64,000 nucleotides of DNA from Ruminococcus sp. OA3 (GTDB lineage Bacteria > Bacillota > Clostridia > Lachnospirales > Lachnospiraceae). This document shows, one piece after another, positions 8,096 to 17,017 of the stretch. A program made the position numbers and the translations under genes. The notes below the pieces were generated by a model. The model saw nothing but the letters and a program-made list of their open reading frames with translations. It searched no databases and had not been told where the DNA came from. Location: positions 496,001 through 560,000 of the forward strand of contig NZ_JAKNTO010000001.1 of NCBI RefSeq assembly GCF_022440845.1, written 5' to 3'. Each line of letters opens with the position of its first letter. Within the stretch, counting starts at the first letter, position 1.

Positions 8096-10729
8096 TTAAT
8101 TTTTTTCCTGTTCCCTGATAGCTGCCTGCCCTGCTGCAAGCCGTGCGATCGGCACACGGTACGGGCTGCAGGATACATAGTCAAGCCCTACTTTCTGGCA
8201 GAACTCTACCGAGCTCGGGTCGCCCCCGTGCTCCCCGCAGATGCCCAGCTTGATGCCCGGGCGGCTCTTCCGCCCCTTCTCTGCCGCCATCTCCACCAGC
8301 TGCCCTACCCCGTTTAAGTCCAGGCGGGCGAACGGGTCGGATTCGTAGATTTTTGCCTTATAGTAGGCGTCCAGGAACTTCCCGGCGTCATCCCTCGAGA
8401 AGCCGAACGTCATCTGTGTCAGGTCGTTCGTACCGAACGAGAAGAACTCCGCTTCCTCCGCGATCTCATCCGCCAGCAGCGCTGCTCGCGGAATCTCGAT
8501 CATCGTCCCGATATGGTACCCGATGTCCGAGCCTTTCTCCGCCTTTACTTTCTCCGCCGTCTCCACCACGATGTCCCTGACGAACTTCAGCTCCTTCTTC
8601 TCCCCCACCAGCGGGATCATGATCTCCGGCACGATGTCATAGCCCTGTTCCTCCTTCACCTCGATGGCAGCCTCCATCACCGCGCGGGTCTGCATCCGGG
8701 CGATCTCCGGGTATGTCACCGGCAGCCGGCAGCCCCGGTGCCCCATCATCGGGTTGAACTCATGCAGGTCCTCGCATTTCCCACGCACCTCTTCCTCCGT
8801 CAGACCCATCTCCTCTGCCAGCGCCCGGATATCTTCCTCCGACGTCGGCACAAACTCATGCAGCGGCGGGTCCAGGTAGCGCACCGTCATCGGGCGCCCC
8901 GCAAGCGCCTCGTACATCGCCTTGAAGTCCCCTTTCTGGAACGGGATCAGCTCCGAGAGCGCCGCTTCCCTCGCCTCCGCCGTGCCGGACAGGATCATCT
9001 TGCGGATCTTCGGGATCCGCTCCGGCTCGAAGAACATGTGCTCCGTCCGGCACAGGCCGATGCCCTCCGCACCCAGTTCCACGGCTTTCCTGGTATCCGA
9101 CGGGGTGTCCGCGTTCGTGCGCACCTTCATCTGGCGGTACTTGTCCGCCCAGTCCATGATCCGCTGGAAGTTCCCACCGATCTCGGCCTCCTTCGTCCGG
9201 ATATCGCCCAGGTAGATCCTGCCGGTCGTCCCGTCCAGGGAAATGTAATCGCCCTCTTTGACCATCTCGCCCCCCAGCTCGAAGTATCGCTCCTCCTCAT
9301 TCATCCGGATCTCGCCGCAGCCGGAGACGCAGCAGGTTCCCATGCCCCTTGCGACCACCGCCGCATGGGAAGTCATGCCCCCACGCGCCGTCAGGATGCC
9401 CTCCGCCGCGTGCATCCCCTCGATATCCTCCGGGGATGTCTCCAGGCGCACCAGGACCACGCGCTCGCCACGCTCATGTGCCAGCTTCGCCTCATCCGCC
9501 GTGAAATACACTTTTCCCGCTGCCGCACCCGGGGATGCCGGCAGCGCGCTGCCGATCACCTTCCCGGCTTTTAACGCCTCCGCGTCAAACGTCGGGTGCA
9601 GCAGCTGGTCCAGGGACTTCGCCTCGATACGCAGCACCGCTTCCTCCTCCGTGATCTTCCCTTCGTCCACCAGTTCACAGGCGATCCGAAGTGCCGCCGG
9701 GGCTGTCCGCTTCCCGTTCCTCGTCTGCAGGAAGTACAGCTTCCCTTCCTGGATCGTAAATTCCATATCCTGCATGTCCCGGTAGTGCTCCTCCAGCTTC
9801 ATCGCAAGCTTCATAAACCCCGCATAGCACTCCGGCATGTCTTGTTCCAGTTTCGTAATCGGCTGCGGCGTGCGCACGCCGGCAACCACGTCTTCCCCCT
9901 GTGCGTTGATCAGGTATTCCCCGTAGATCCCCTTTTCCCCCGTCGACGGGTTCCTCGTAAAGGCAACTCCCGTTCCGGAGGTGTCCCCCATGTTCCCGAA
10001 CACCATCGCCTGCACGTTCACCGCGGTCCCCCAGTCCCCCGGGATGTCGTTCATCCGGCGGTACACGATCGCACGCGGGTTGTCCCAGGAGCGGAACACC
10101 GCCTGGACCGCGCCCATCAGCTGCGCACGCGGCTCCTGGGGGAATTCCTCCCCACCCATCGCCTCTTTGTACACGGCTTTGAATCTGCCCACCAGTACTT
10201 TCAGGTCCTCAACCGTCAGTTCCGTATCGTAATGGACGCCTTTTTCCTCTTTGACCTCATCGATGATCTTCTCGAAGAAGGATTTCGGCACCTCCATCAC
10301 CACGTCCGAATACATCTGGATGAACCGGCGGTAGGAGTCGTAGGCAAAACGGGGGTTCCCCGTCTTCTTCGCGAACCCTTCCACCGCCTCATCGTTCAGT
10401 CCCAGGTTCAGGATCGTGTCCATCATGCCCGGCATGGATGCGCGCGCACCGGAGCGCACGGATACCAGCAGCGGGTCGCCGACATCACCAAACGTCTTCC
10501 CCTGGAGCTTCTCCAGCTTTCCGAGCGCCCCAAAGATCTGCTGCCGGATCTCATCCGAGATCTGTTTCCCGTTCTCATAGTAGTTGGTGCACGCTTCCGT
10601 CGTCACCGTGAACCCCTGCGGGATGGGAAGGCCGAGGTTTGTCATCTCTGCCAGGTTGGCGCCCTTGCCGCCCAGCAGGTCCCTCATGTCTGCATTTCCT
10701 TCCGTGAACATATAAACCCATTTCGCCAT
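8096..10729 (-). CDS. ppdK: Pyruvate, phosphate dikinase
   Basis: This 877-residue cytosolic enzyme interconverts ATP, phosphate and pyruvate with AMP, pyrophosphate and PEP, and is a common glycolytic enzyme in anaerobic Clostridia. The N-terminal ATP-grasp domain (about 1-340) begins MAKWVYMFTEG and has DLLGGKGANLAEM. The central phosphohistidine domain carries GGMTSHAAVVARGMG, whose His is phosphorylated. The C-terminal PEP-utilising TIM barrel has RTEHMFF, GHRGCR, SFGTNDLTQMT and LGICGEHGGDP. The start at 10729 is chosen because GGAGG precedes it; the longer frame to 10810 would run into the upstream ROK-like gene. It is 28 bases below that gene, so the two are probably co-transcribed. 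GC content is visibly higher than in neighbouring genes. Confidence 0.97.
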   Translation of the reverse strand: MAKWVYMFTEGNADMRDLLGGKGANLAEMTNLGLPIPQGFTVTTEACTNYYENGKQISDEIRQQIFGALGKLEKLQGKTFGDVGDPLLVSVRSGARASMPGMMDTILNLGLNDEAVEGFAKKTGNPRFAYDSYRRFIQMYSDVVMEVPKSFFEKIIDEVKEEKGVHYDTELTVEDLKVLVGRFKAVYKEAMGGEEFPQEPRAQLMGAVQAVFRSWDNPRAIVYRRMNDIPGDWGTAVNVQAMVFGNMGDTSGTGVAFTRNPSTGEKGIYGEYLINAQGEDVVAGVRTPQPITKLEQDMPECYAGFMKLAMKLEEHYRDMQDMEFTIQEGKLYFLQTRNGKRTAPAALRIACELVDEGKITEEEAVLRIEAKSLDQLLHPTFDAEALKAGKVIGSALPASPGAAAGKVYFTADEAKLAHERGERVVLVRLETSPEDIEGMHAAEGILTARGGMTSHAAVVARGMGTCCVSGCGEIRMNEEERYFELGGEMVKEGDYISLDGTTGRIYLGDIRTKEAEIGGNFQRIMDWADKYRQMKVRTNADTPSDTRKAVELGAEGIGLCRTEHMFFEPERIPKIRKMILSGTAEAREAALSELIPFQKGDFKAMYEALAGRPMTVRYLDPPLHEFVPTSEEDIRALAEEMGLTEEEVRGKCEDLHEFNPMMGHRGCRLPVTYPEIARMQTRAVMEAAIEVKEEQGYDIVPEIMIPLVGEKKELKFVRDIVVETAEKVKAEKGSDIGYHIGTMIEIPRAALLADEIAEEAEFFSFGTNDLTQMTFGFSRDDAGKFLDAYYKAKIYESDPFARLDLNGVGQLVEMAAEKGRKSRPGIKLGICGEHGGDPSSVEFCQKVGLDYVSCSPYRVPIARLAAGQAAIREQEKN

Positions 10730-10757
10730 CGTATTTCCTCCATTAGTTGTTAATTGT

Positions 10758-11849
10758 TTAAATATGCCTTTCAACCAGTGCCACGCTGCACGCCAGCTCT
10801 TCCAGCGCAAGATTCAGCAGACCATTTACGTAATCATCATGGATGTCATCACGCATCATAATCTGCGGCATATGCTGCGGACTGATCAGCCTCAGACAGC
10901 TGACCCGGATCTTTTCTATATTTTCCTCGTTAAAAAATACTCCTGTCAGGGCAATAATCTCAGGATTTAAGATGGGTACGATGGAACCAATGATATAAGC
11001 CATTGTCTCCACGGTCACCTCGATCTCCTTTTTCTCCGCTATGCAGGGCATCGGGAGAAAAGCAACTTCTCCCGCAAATCCTGTTGCACCGCGGAGGATC
11101 TTTCCCCCCGACACGAAACCTGATCCAAAATTAATGCCAAAACTGAGCAGCTTATTTCGCTTTTCATCTTCGCGTTCTTTCATTTTGACTTCCAGTTTTT
11201 TTACCGGCTCGACAGGGGAATAAATAAATGCAATTGTCGCATTTTTATCCATGTCTTTGCTTCGGTAAAATCCAAATGCAGCTGCATTCATATCATTTTC
11301 CACCAGTATCCGAACCTCGGAGAATTTCTCCTGCAGCCTGCTTTGCAGGGGTACCCCCATCAGACTGACAAAATTGCACAGGTCAACGACATCATTCGTG
11401 ATATATCCTGGAATTCCTATCGCCACAGCCCGCAGTTTTGGATACTTTCTGAGCAGAACTGCGATCTGTTCTTCCAGAGTTTCGTATGTCACATCATCTG
11501 CCTCCTGCGTGCTTTCTCCCTGAAGCTCACCCAGCAGATTACTCACAACCGTACTGATCTTTGTTCTGCCCTTTACCATTTCCGCATAAATGCATGCAAT
11601 GAATGCATAATTGCCGTTGTACACATATCTTTTCGCAGGGCGCCCGTATCCTCCGGATGCCACCGCAGCTTCCAGTGCTTCACCTGTGTGGCACAATTCA
11701 TTCAAAATCTTGCCGCATGTTGCCACGCTGATATCTGTAGCCTCAGCAATCTGTGCTTTTGTGGCCGTACCCAGGTTTTTAAGTGCCGATTTGATCAGCT
11801 CTATATTGATCTCTTTTACTTTTGTAATATCATTTCTCATCGTTACCAT
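10758..11849 (-). CDS. ROK family transcriptional regulator, copy 2
   Basis: A 363-residue paralogue of the protein at 6017, of identical length. The N-terminal winged helix is nearly the same (RNDITKVKEINIELIKSALK, then AQIAEATDISVATCGKIL). The ASKHA domain shows AVAIGIPGYI, VENDMNAAAFGF and SFGINFGSGFVSGG. Like copy 1 it lacks the CxCGxxGCxE zinc motif and the GEIGH histidine expected of active ROK kinases. The start has AGGGTG nine bases ahead. Its stop is 28 bases before ppdK, so it may control ppdK as the first gene of the same transcript. The very similar DNA-binding helices of the two copies suggest related or shared operators, with different ligand pockets possible. This is inference. 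Confidence 0.82.
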   Translation of the reverse strand: MVTMRNDITKVKEINIELIKSALKNLGTATKAQIAEATDISVATCGKILNELCHTGEALEAAVASGGYGRPAKRYVYNGNYAFIACIYAEMVKGRTKISTVVSNLLGELQGESTQEADDVTYETLEEQIAVLLRKYPKLRAVAIGIPGYITNDVVDLCNFVSLMGVPLQSRLQEKFSEVRILVENDMNAAAFGFYRSKDMDKNATIAFIYSPVEPVKKLEVKMKEREDEKRNKLLSFGINFGSGFVSGGKILRGATGFAGEVAFLPMPCIAEKKEIEVTVETMAYIIGSIVPILNPEIIALTGVFFNEENIEKIRVSCLRLISPQHMPQIMMRDDIHDDYVNGLLNLALEELACSVALVERHI

Positions 11850-11880
11850 AATTTATCACCCTATCTTTATCTTCCCAGGT

Positions 11881-11910
11881 ATCGTAGCATTTCCCCCTCA
11901 GCAAAGTCAA
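11881..11910 (-). promoter_or_regulatory. Promoter of the second ROK-like gene and ppdK
   Basis: TTGACT (11905-11910), an 18-base spacer and TACGAT (11881-11886) lie just above the gene on the minus strand. The region upstream, to about 11950, is a run of AT-rich short palindromes. Confidence 0.55.
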
Positions 11911-11971
11911 TATTAATCATTATATATATCATATATTATATAATAATATGCTTAAAATTCCGGAACAGGTC

Positions 11972-12610
11972 TTATGGAATGATTTTCTGAATTTTCCAGG
12001 ACACCGCCTGTGCAAGTCTCTGATGTCCCTGCTCGTCCAGGTGTACACCATCTTCCGGGCTTGCACTGCATACTTTTGCAGCATCTAAAAAAGCACAGTG
12101 ATACCGCCTGGACAGGATCTGATATTCCTCAGCCAAACACCGGGAATCCAGCACTGATTTCTTTCCATAGTAAAATCCGGCTTCTTTTTCCATAACGGAC
12201 TCATCAATCACCGGAGGAGAGATCAGCAGGACCTCCGGCGCACTTTCACCGGACCAGAGCGTGGGTACATTGATAAACTGCAGATAACGCCCGATCGCCA
12301 GGGCGCTCTCCTGCGGTGATGCACAAATCTGTGTTCTTCGGTCATTTGTCCCAAGCATAAGAACAACAAGATCTGCATCTGCCGCACTTTCCATAATCAT
12401 AGGAAACGCCTCGAATCCATTTCTGAAAGGTTCCAGCGGAATCTGATAAGATGTTGTCCTTCCGCAAAGCCCCTCTTCCACCACATGATATCCGGCCCCC
12501 AGATATTTTTCCAAACGGCCGGGCCAGCGGATGTCTCTGGAATACCGGCCCCCTTTGCCCGGGATGTAACCCCAGGTATTGGAATCGCCGTAACACAATA
12601 TATGTTTCAT
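11972..12610 (-). CDS. SGNH/GDSL hydrolase
   Basis: A 212-residue esterase/deacylase of the SGNH fold. The four blocks are visible: block I YGDSNTWGY with the nucleophile serine near residue 9, a glycine of block II in EEGLCGRTT, block III LMLGTNDRR, and block V DGVHLDEQGH with catalytic Asp and His. It has no signal peptide, so it probably acts in the cytoplasm on an ester of an imported compound, such as an acetylated sugar. It is the last gene of the ribose-type ABC operon, 90 bases below the second permease gene. AGAGGTG precedes the ATG. The substrate is unknown. Confidence 0.85.
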   Translation of the reverse strand: MKHILCYGDSNTWGYIPGKGGRYSRDIRWPGRLEKYLGAGYHVVEEGLCGRTTSYQIPLEPFRNGFEAFPMIMESAADADLVVLMLGTNDRRTQICASPQESALAIGRYLQFINVPTLWSGESAPEVLLISPPVIDESVMEKEAGFYYGKKSVLDSRCLAEEYQILSRRYHCAFLDAAKVCSASPEDGVHLDEQGHQRLAQAVSWKIQKIIP

Positions 12611-12700
12611 AATAACACCTCTTCATACCTCAAAAGGCGGACCCCCGTGCCCCCGGTGTCCACCCTGAAGATACATCATTCAAAGCAGAATCCGTATATT

Positions 12701-13663
12701 TTACACGTCTTCACGTTTTTTCTTTCGTGCATAGCAGTCCATGCCAATAACCAGAACAATTAAAATACCGCGGATCAGCATCTGCATATACGGCGTAACT
12801 GCCAGCAGATTCATAACATTTTCCAGCAGACCAAACAGGAACACACCGATCAGTGACTGCACCATGCCTCCGTAACCCCCGTTAAACGGCGTACCGCCCA
12901 CAACGACACCGCAGTTAATCAGAAGCGCAGTGTTGTCACCATAGGCAGCCGAACCGGAGTTCAGCTCCGCAGACAGACAGAATCCCGCCAGCGCCGCACT
13001 GCAGGCCGAGATGATGAACGTAATCCAAAGATGACGTTTTACAGCGACTCCGGAATATGCTGCCACATCCTTGCTGTATCCCACCGCATAACAGTTGCGG
13101 CCAAACTCGGTACGCTTCATAACCCAAAGGGAAATCACAAACAGTAAAGCCGCAACCCAGGTGATATTATATACGCCCAGAACACTCCCTGTTCCAAAAG
13201 CCGCAAACGCTTTACTGGTTCCGGATATCGGGGCCCCGTCGGTCATTACCAGACAGATGCCTTTCAGCAACATCATCATACCGAGAGTCACGATAAATGA
13301 GTTTGCCCCCTGATTGACACTGATAAATGCATTGACTGCACCGACCGCCGCACCTGCCAGCAGTACCACGATCAAAATCGCCCAGATCTGAAGATACGGC
13401 AGAAGTTTAATGACGATAATACCACTGATGCACATATTGGCTCCCAGCGACAAATCACATTCACCGGATATAATACAGAACGTAACGCCAAACGCCATGA
13501 TCCACAGTATGGTGACCTGCAGCAGCAGTGAAGACAGGTTTTGTGCTGTCAGGAAGTACCGGTTAAACGCAGACATCAGCACACAGATAACGACGACTGC
13601 GAGAAATGCTTTTTGTTTTGTAAGCGTCTTCAGCGTTTTCTTTAATTGTACGGAATAATTCAT
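12701..13663 (-). CDS. Ribose-type ABC transporter permease
   Basis: A 320-residue inner-membrane permease of the RbsC/BPD_transp_2 family with about nine or ten hydrophobic segments. Family-typical segments are CIISGECDLSLGANM, FIVTLGMMMLLKGICL and a GVVVGGTPFNGGYGG loop where most members read GGxSxxGGxG. I start it at ATG 13663, seven bases after GGAGG; an in-frame GTG six bases upstream is less well placed. It follows the other permease gene by only 13 bases. The pair should form a heterodimeric channel driven by the ATPase at 14627. Confidence 0.9.
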   Translation of the reverse strand: MNYSVQLKKTLKTLTKQKAFLAVVVICVLMSAFNRYFLTAQNLSSLLLQVTILWIMAFGVTFCIISGECDLSLGANMCISGIIVIKLLPYLQIWAILIVVLLAGAAVGAVNAFISVNQGANSFIVTLGMMMLLKGICLVMTDGAPISGTSKAFAAFGTGSVLGVYNITWVAALLFVISLWVMKRTEFGRNCYAVGYSKDVAAYSGVAVKRHLWITFIISACSAALAGFCLSAELNSGSAAYGDNTALLINCGVVVGGTPFNGGYGGMVQSLIGVFLFGLLENVMNLLAVTPYMQMLIRGILIVLVIGMDCYARKKKREDV

Positions 13664-13676
13664 AATCACACCTCCT

Positions 13677-14630
13677 TCAGACCTTTCTGCGGCTGTCGAT
13701 CCAGATCGCCAGAATCAGGATAACACCCTTCCACACACTCTGCATGTTGGCGTCAATTCCCAGTATATTCAGAGCATTGGACATGATCGTCACCAGCATA
13801 ACACCAAGTACCGTATTCAGAACACTTCCCTTACCGCCTGAGAGACTGGTTCCTCCGATACAGACAGCCAGGATTGCATTTGTCTCATAGTTCTTGCCGA
13901 CCGTAGGAATGGCTGTTCCCACACGGCAGAGAAGCAGATATGCTCCCAAAGCCGTCATGGCACCCGTCACGCTGAAAGACAGCAGGATCACCTTGCTCGG
14001 CTTGATGCCGCACAGTTCTGCTGCTGTAGGGTTCCCACCCACCAGATGAACGGATCTTCCGACCGGCATCTTCTTCATTAAAAACTGCAGAATCACCACC
14101 GCTATGATAAACAGGAGCAGAACCATGGGAATCCCCAGGAAATTGCCTGCTCCGAGAAATCGGGTGAACGGCGTCTGCTCAAGTGTCACCGCCAGTCCGC
14201 CGTTCAGCAGCAGCGCCAGTGCATTAAATACGGTCTGCATACCGAACGTAATAAATAATGCGTCCGAACTGTTTCTTGCTCCGCATATGATCAGAATCAG
14301 CGCACTGACTGCGCCGCAGAGAAGTCCTGCCAACAGGATCAGCAGCAGAGAAACCGGTCCGAAACGGTTGGAAAGCATGCTTGCCAGGATGGACATCATG
14401 GAAAAAAGACCGGCAACCGACAAATCGATATACCCGCCGATGACGATCAGCGTCATACCGATAGACACAAACGCCAGAGGCACAAAAGAACGGACCAGGC
14501 TTAACAGATTTCCTGAATTCAGGAATGCCGGCTGTACGATGATGGTGTACACAGTTAAAATAATGATGGCTACCAACAACAGATACTCGTTGATGAGTTT
14601 TCCTATGAATTGCTTCTTGTCTCCCTTCAC
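13677..14630 (-). CDS. Ribose-type ABC transporter permease
   Basis: A 317-residue membrane permease, the partner of the one at 12701. It shows IGMTLIVIGGYIDLSVAGL, the conserved first half-channel segment, and VCIGGTSLSGGKGSV near the C-terminus. It starts with GTG at 14630, eight bases after GGAGGG. The four-base overlap with the ATPase stop (GTGA) indicates translational coupling. The imported compound is unknown but is presumably shared with the two or three neighbouring binding proteins. Confidence 0.9.
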   Translation of the reverse strand: MKGDKKQFIGKLINEYLLLVAIIILTVYTIIVQPAFLNSGNLLSLVRSFVPLAFVSIGMTLIVIGGYIDLSVAGLFSMMSILASMLSNRFGPVSLLLILLAGLLCGAVSALILIICGARNSSDALFITFGMQTVFNALALLLNGGLAVTLEQTPFTRFLGAGNFLGIPMVLLLFIIAVVILQFLMKKMPVGRSVHLVGGNPTAAELCGIKPSKVILLSFSVTGAMTALGAYLLLCRVGTAIPTVGKNYETNAILAVCIGGTSLSGGKGSVLNTVLGVMLVTIMSNALNILGIDANMQSVWKGVILILAIWIDSRRKV

Positions 14631-16114
14631 TTTGTTCCCTCCTCTCCCAGTGCCACTGCCATAACATGTGTATCAGTTACCTCAGCCGGATCAAACTCAC
14701 CGGCTACCCGGCCGTCACACAGTACATAGACCCGGTTGCTCATATTCAATACCTCCGGAAGCTCTGAAGAGATCATAATGATCGTCCCCCCTGCCTCCGC
14801 AATCTGTTTCATTAACACATATATCTCATATTTGGCCCCCACATCGATTCCCCGGGTTGGTTCATCCATGATCAGAACTTTGGGGTTGAGTTCCAGCCAT
14901 CTTGCAATCAGGCACTTCTGCTGATTTCCTCCGGACAGGTTTCCTATCTTTTCTCCCGCTCCCGGTGTTTTCACACCCAGCGCTTTGATCTGCTTCTCAA
15001 CAATCTCCTTTTCCTTCTGTTTATTGAGCACGCCTTTGTCCGTAAAATGGTCGAATGCCGCCATGGAAATATTGGTGGCAATGTCAAAGTTCAGGAGAAG
15101 CCCCTGACCCTTTCTCTCTTCCGGGACAAAACCAAGGCCATAATTTTTCGCATCCAGCGGGCTTTTGATATCCAGCTTTTTTCCTTCCAGCCACACCTCA
15201 CCGCTATGTAATCTGTCCGCACCGAATATCGCACGAACCGTCTCGGTTCTTCCTGCTCCCACCAGTCCCACCAGACCGAGGATTTCTCCTTTTCTGGCTG
15301 TAAAGCTGATGTCATGAAGCTTCCTGGTATTCAGATTTCTGACTTCAAGAATAGTCTCGCCCACTTTCTGCGCCCGCGGAGGGTATTCATTTTCAATTGT
15401 CCGGCCAACCATCTTGGCAATCATCTCCGCGCGGCCCATCTCAGTTGTACTCTTTGTATCAATGACATGACCATCACGCATGATTGTCACACGGTCACAC
15501 AGCTCAAAAATTTCATCCAGTTTATGGCTGATATAGATAATCGTGATTCCCTTGGATCGAAGATCATTGATGATCGAGATCAGGCGCTTCATCTCTTCAT
15601 TTGTCAGCGTGGTACTGGGCTCGTCCATAATGATCAGTTTTGAATGAAAAGACAGTGCCTTGCAGATCTCGACCATCTGTTTTTCAGATACGGACAAATC
15701 CTCCACCGGCGTATGGGTGTCGATCGTACTTCCGATACTGTCCAGCAGTGCACGTGCTTCTCTGTGGGTTTTCTTCATGCCTCCCACCTCACGGAAACGG
15801 TTGAGAAAAATATTCTCGCCCACGGACATGGACTCAATCAGATTGAACTCCTGGTAGATAATGGAGAGTCCCATCTCCAGGGAATCCAGCGGTCTCTTGA
15901 TCTGCATTTCTTTTCCATCAAAAAATACGGTCCCTTCATCTTTCTTATGAACACCTGACAAGATTTTCATCAGTGTTGACTTGCCGGCACCGTTTTCACC
16001 CACAAGGCCATGTACCTGGCCCTCATAGATATCGAACGACACATCATCGAGTGCCGTAACATTTCCAAATCTTTTTGTTATATGCTGTACGGAAAGCATA
16101 ACTTTTTGTTCCAT
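14627..16114 (-). CDS. Sugar-type ABC transporter ATP-binding protein (two nucleotide-binding domains)
   Basis: A 495-residue protein with tandem ATPase domains, as in RbsA/MglA/XylG. Domain 1 (about 1-240) has Walker A GENGAGKST, signature LSVSEKQM and Walker B IIMDEP. Domain 2 (about 255-490) has the usual degenerate P-loop GLVGAGRTE, signature LSGGNQQK and Walker B LIMDEPTRGID. The start at 16114 follows GGAGGTGAG and begins MEQKVMLSVQHI; the longer frame to 16303 runs into the isomerase gene and has no supporting ribosome site. It powers the two permeases encoded directly downstream. Confidence 0.93.
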   Translation of the reverse strand: MEQKVMLSVQHITKRFGNVTALDDVSFDIYEGQVHGLVGENGAGKSTLMKILSGVHKKDEGTVFFDGKEMQIKRPLDSLEMGLSIIYQEFNLIESMSVGENIFLNRFREVGGMKKTHREARALLDSIGSTIDTHTPVEDLSVSEKQMVEICKALSFHSKLIIMDEPSTTLTNEEMKRLISIINDLRSKGITIIYISHKLDEIFELCDRVTIMRDGHVIDTKSTTEMGRAEMIAKMVGRTIENEYPPRAQKVGETILEVRNLNTRKLHDISFTARKGEILGLVGLVGAGRTETVRAIFGADRLHSGEVWLEGKKLDIKSPLDAKNYGLGFVPEERKGQGLLLNFDIATNISMAAFDHFTDKGVLNKQKEKEIVEKQIKALGVKTPGAGEKIGNLSGGNQQKCLIARWLELNPKVLIMDEPTRGIDVGAKYEIYVLMKQIAEAGGTIIMISSELPEVLNMSNRVYVLCDGRVAGEFDPAEVTDTHVMAVALGEEGTK

Positions 16115-16137
16115 ATTCTCACCTCCAGATAACTTCG

Positions 16138-16998
16138 TCAGTTCACATATTTCCTGATATGCTCTTTTATCGCTTTTGCTGCCAGGCGGACGTTTTCCTC
16201 CTGCTCCAGCCTGTAATATTCCGGACGAAAAACTTCTATGGAGCAGGCTCCCTGATATCCGATTCTTTTCAATACCCCGGCATAACGCGCATGGTCCATA
16301 CATCCTCTCGGATCGCCCGGAAACAACCGCTTCGTGACATCATTGTAGGCGGCACCACACGGTACATTCTCCAGATCATTCAAATGCCAGGTGAATATCT
16401 TTCTTCCATCCGCCTCTTTAAGCGACTCCCAGTCAGACGCCATGGAGTGAAAATGAGCCTGGTCCATGGTAATTCCCAGAAGAGGAGAGTCTATCTCCTG
16501 CACGATGGCGTACGCCTCCCGAAAACGATTAATTGACATTCCCGGAAAACCGCAGAATTCCAATGCCAGCCTGATTTTATGAGGTTCCGCTATGGCCAGC
16601 ATTCTTTGAAGCATATCGACAGTATCTTTATGTATCTCGGGAATCGTGGCATCCACATTCAGATTCCCGGACGGACAGAGAACAACCAGATCACACCCCA
16701 GAATATTGCACCTGCGGATGATTTCCTTCAGATGTGCCAGAACCCGGTCCTGTTCGGCAATTGTCCGTCTCATATTAAAATCTTCCAGTGCGTTGTAAGA
16801 GTACATTTTCAGATTGTGCTCTGCAAACCATGCCCCCAGTTCCTCCAGCGTACATGCACCTGCTTCCAGATCGGGGTTCAGACAGCTCTCCTGAAGATCA
16901 ATATAATCGAATCCGTATTTTTCGCAGTATTCCAGATCTTTCATGACGCTGTGGTAGTTGCAGAGAGCACTGCAGCCTTCATTAAAACAGATTTTCAT
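16138..16998 (-). CDS. Sugar phosphate isomerase/epimerase (TIM barrel)
   Basis: A 286-residue xylose-isomerase-like TIM barrel. Recognisable are YDFIDLQES-like GFDYIDLQESCL early, LALEFCGFPG with a metal-ligand Glu, GITMDQAHFHS, FTWHLNDLEN and CSIEVFRPEYY with the final Glu. The start at 16998 has GGGAGGG just upstream and avoids overlap with the preceding binding-protein gene. It sits between the binding proteins and the ATPase of the importer operon, so its substrate is probably the imported compound or its first product. Epimerase, isomerase or dehydratase activity cannot be separated by eye. Confidence 0.78.
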   Translation of the reverse strand: MKICFNEGCSALCNYHSVMKDLEYCEKYGFDYIDLQESCLNPDLEAGACTLEELGAWFAEHNLKMYSYNALEDFNMRRTIAEQDRVLAHLKEIIRRCNILGCDLVVLCPSGNLNVDATIPEIHKDTVDMLQRMLAIAEPHKIRLALEFCGFPGMSINRFREAYAIVQEIDSPLLGITMDQAHFHSMASDWESLKEADGRKIFTWHLNDLENVPCGAAYNDVTKRLFPGDPRGCMDHARYAGVLKRIGYQGACSIEVFRPEYYRLEQEENVRLAAKAIKEHIRKYVN

Positions 16999-17017
16999 GT
17001 TTCCCTCCCCAACCTGT

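Noticed and set aside
8513-9574. Long plus-strand open frame opposite ppdK (353 codons), and similar frame at 9596-10753
   Set aside because: These are antisense shadows of the GC-rich ppdK gene, rich in His, Arg and Leu, without ribosome sites.
10730-10810. Extended ppdK start at 10810
   Set aside because: It would overlap the ROK-like gene and lacks the family N-terminus; ATG 10729 has GGAGG in the right place.
11911-11950. AT-rich palindromic stretch that resembles an origin or recombination site
   Set aside because: Short, simple ATATAT-type repeats in a promoter-proximal gap; no DnaA boxes or attachment-site partners seen.
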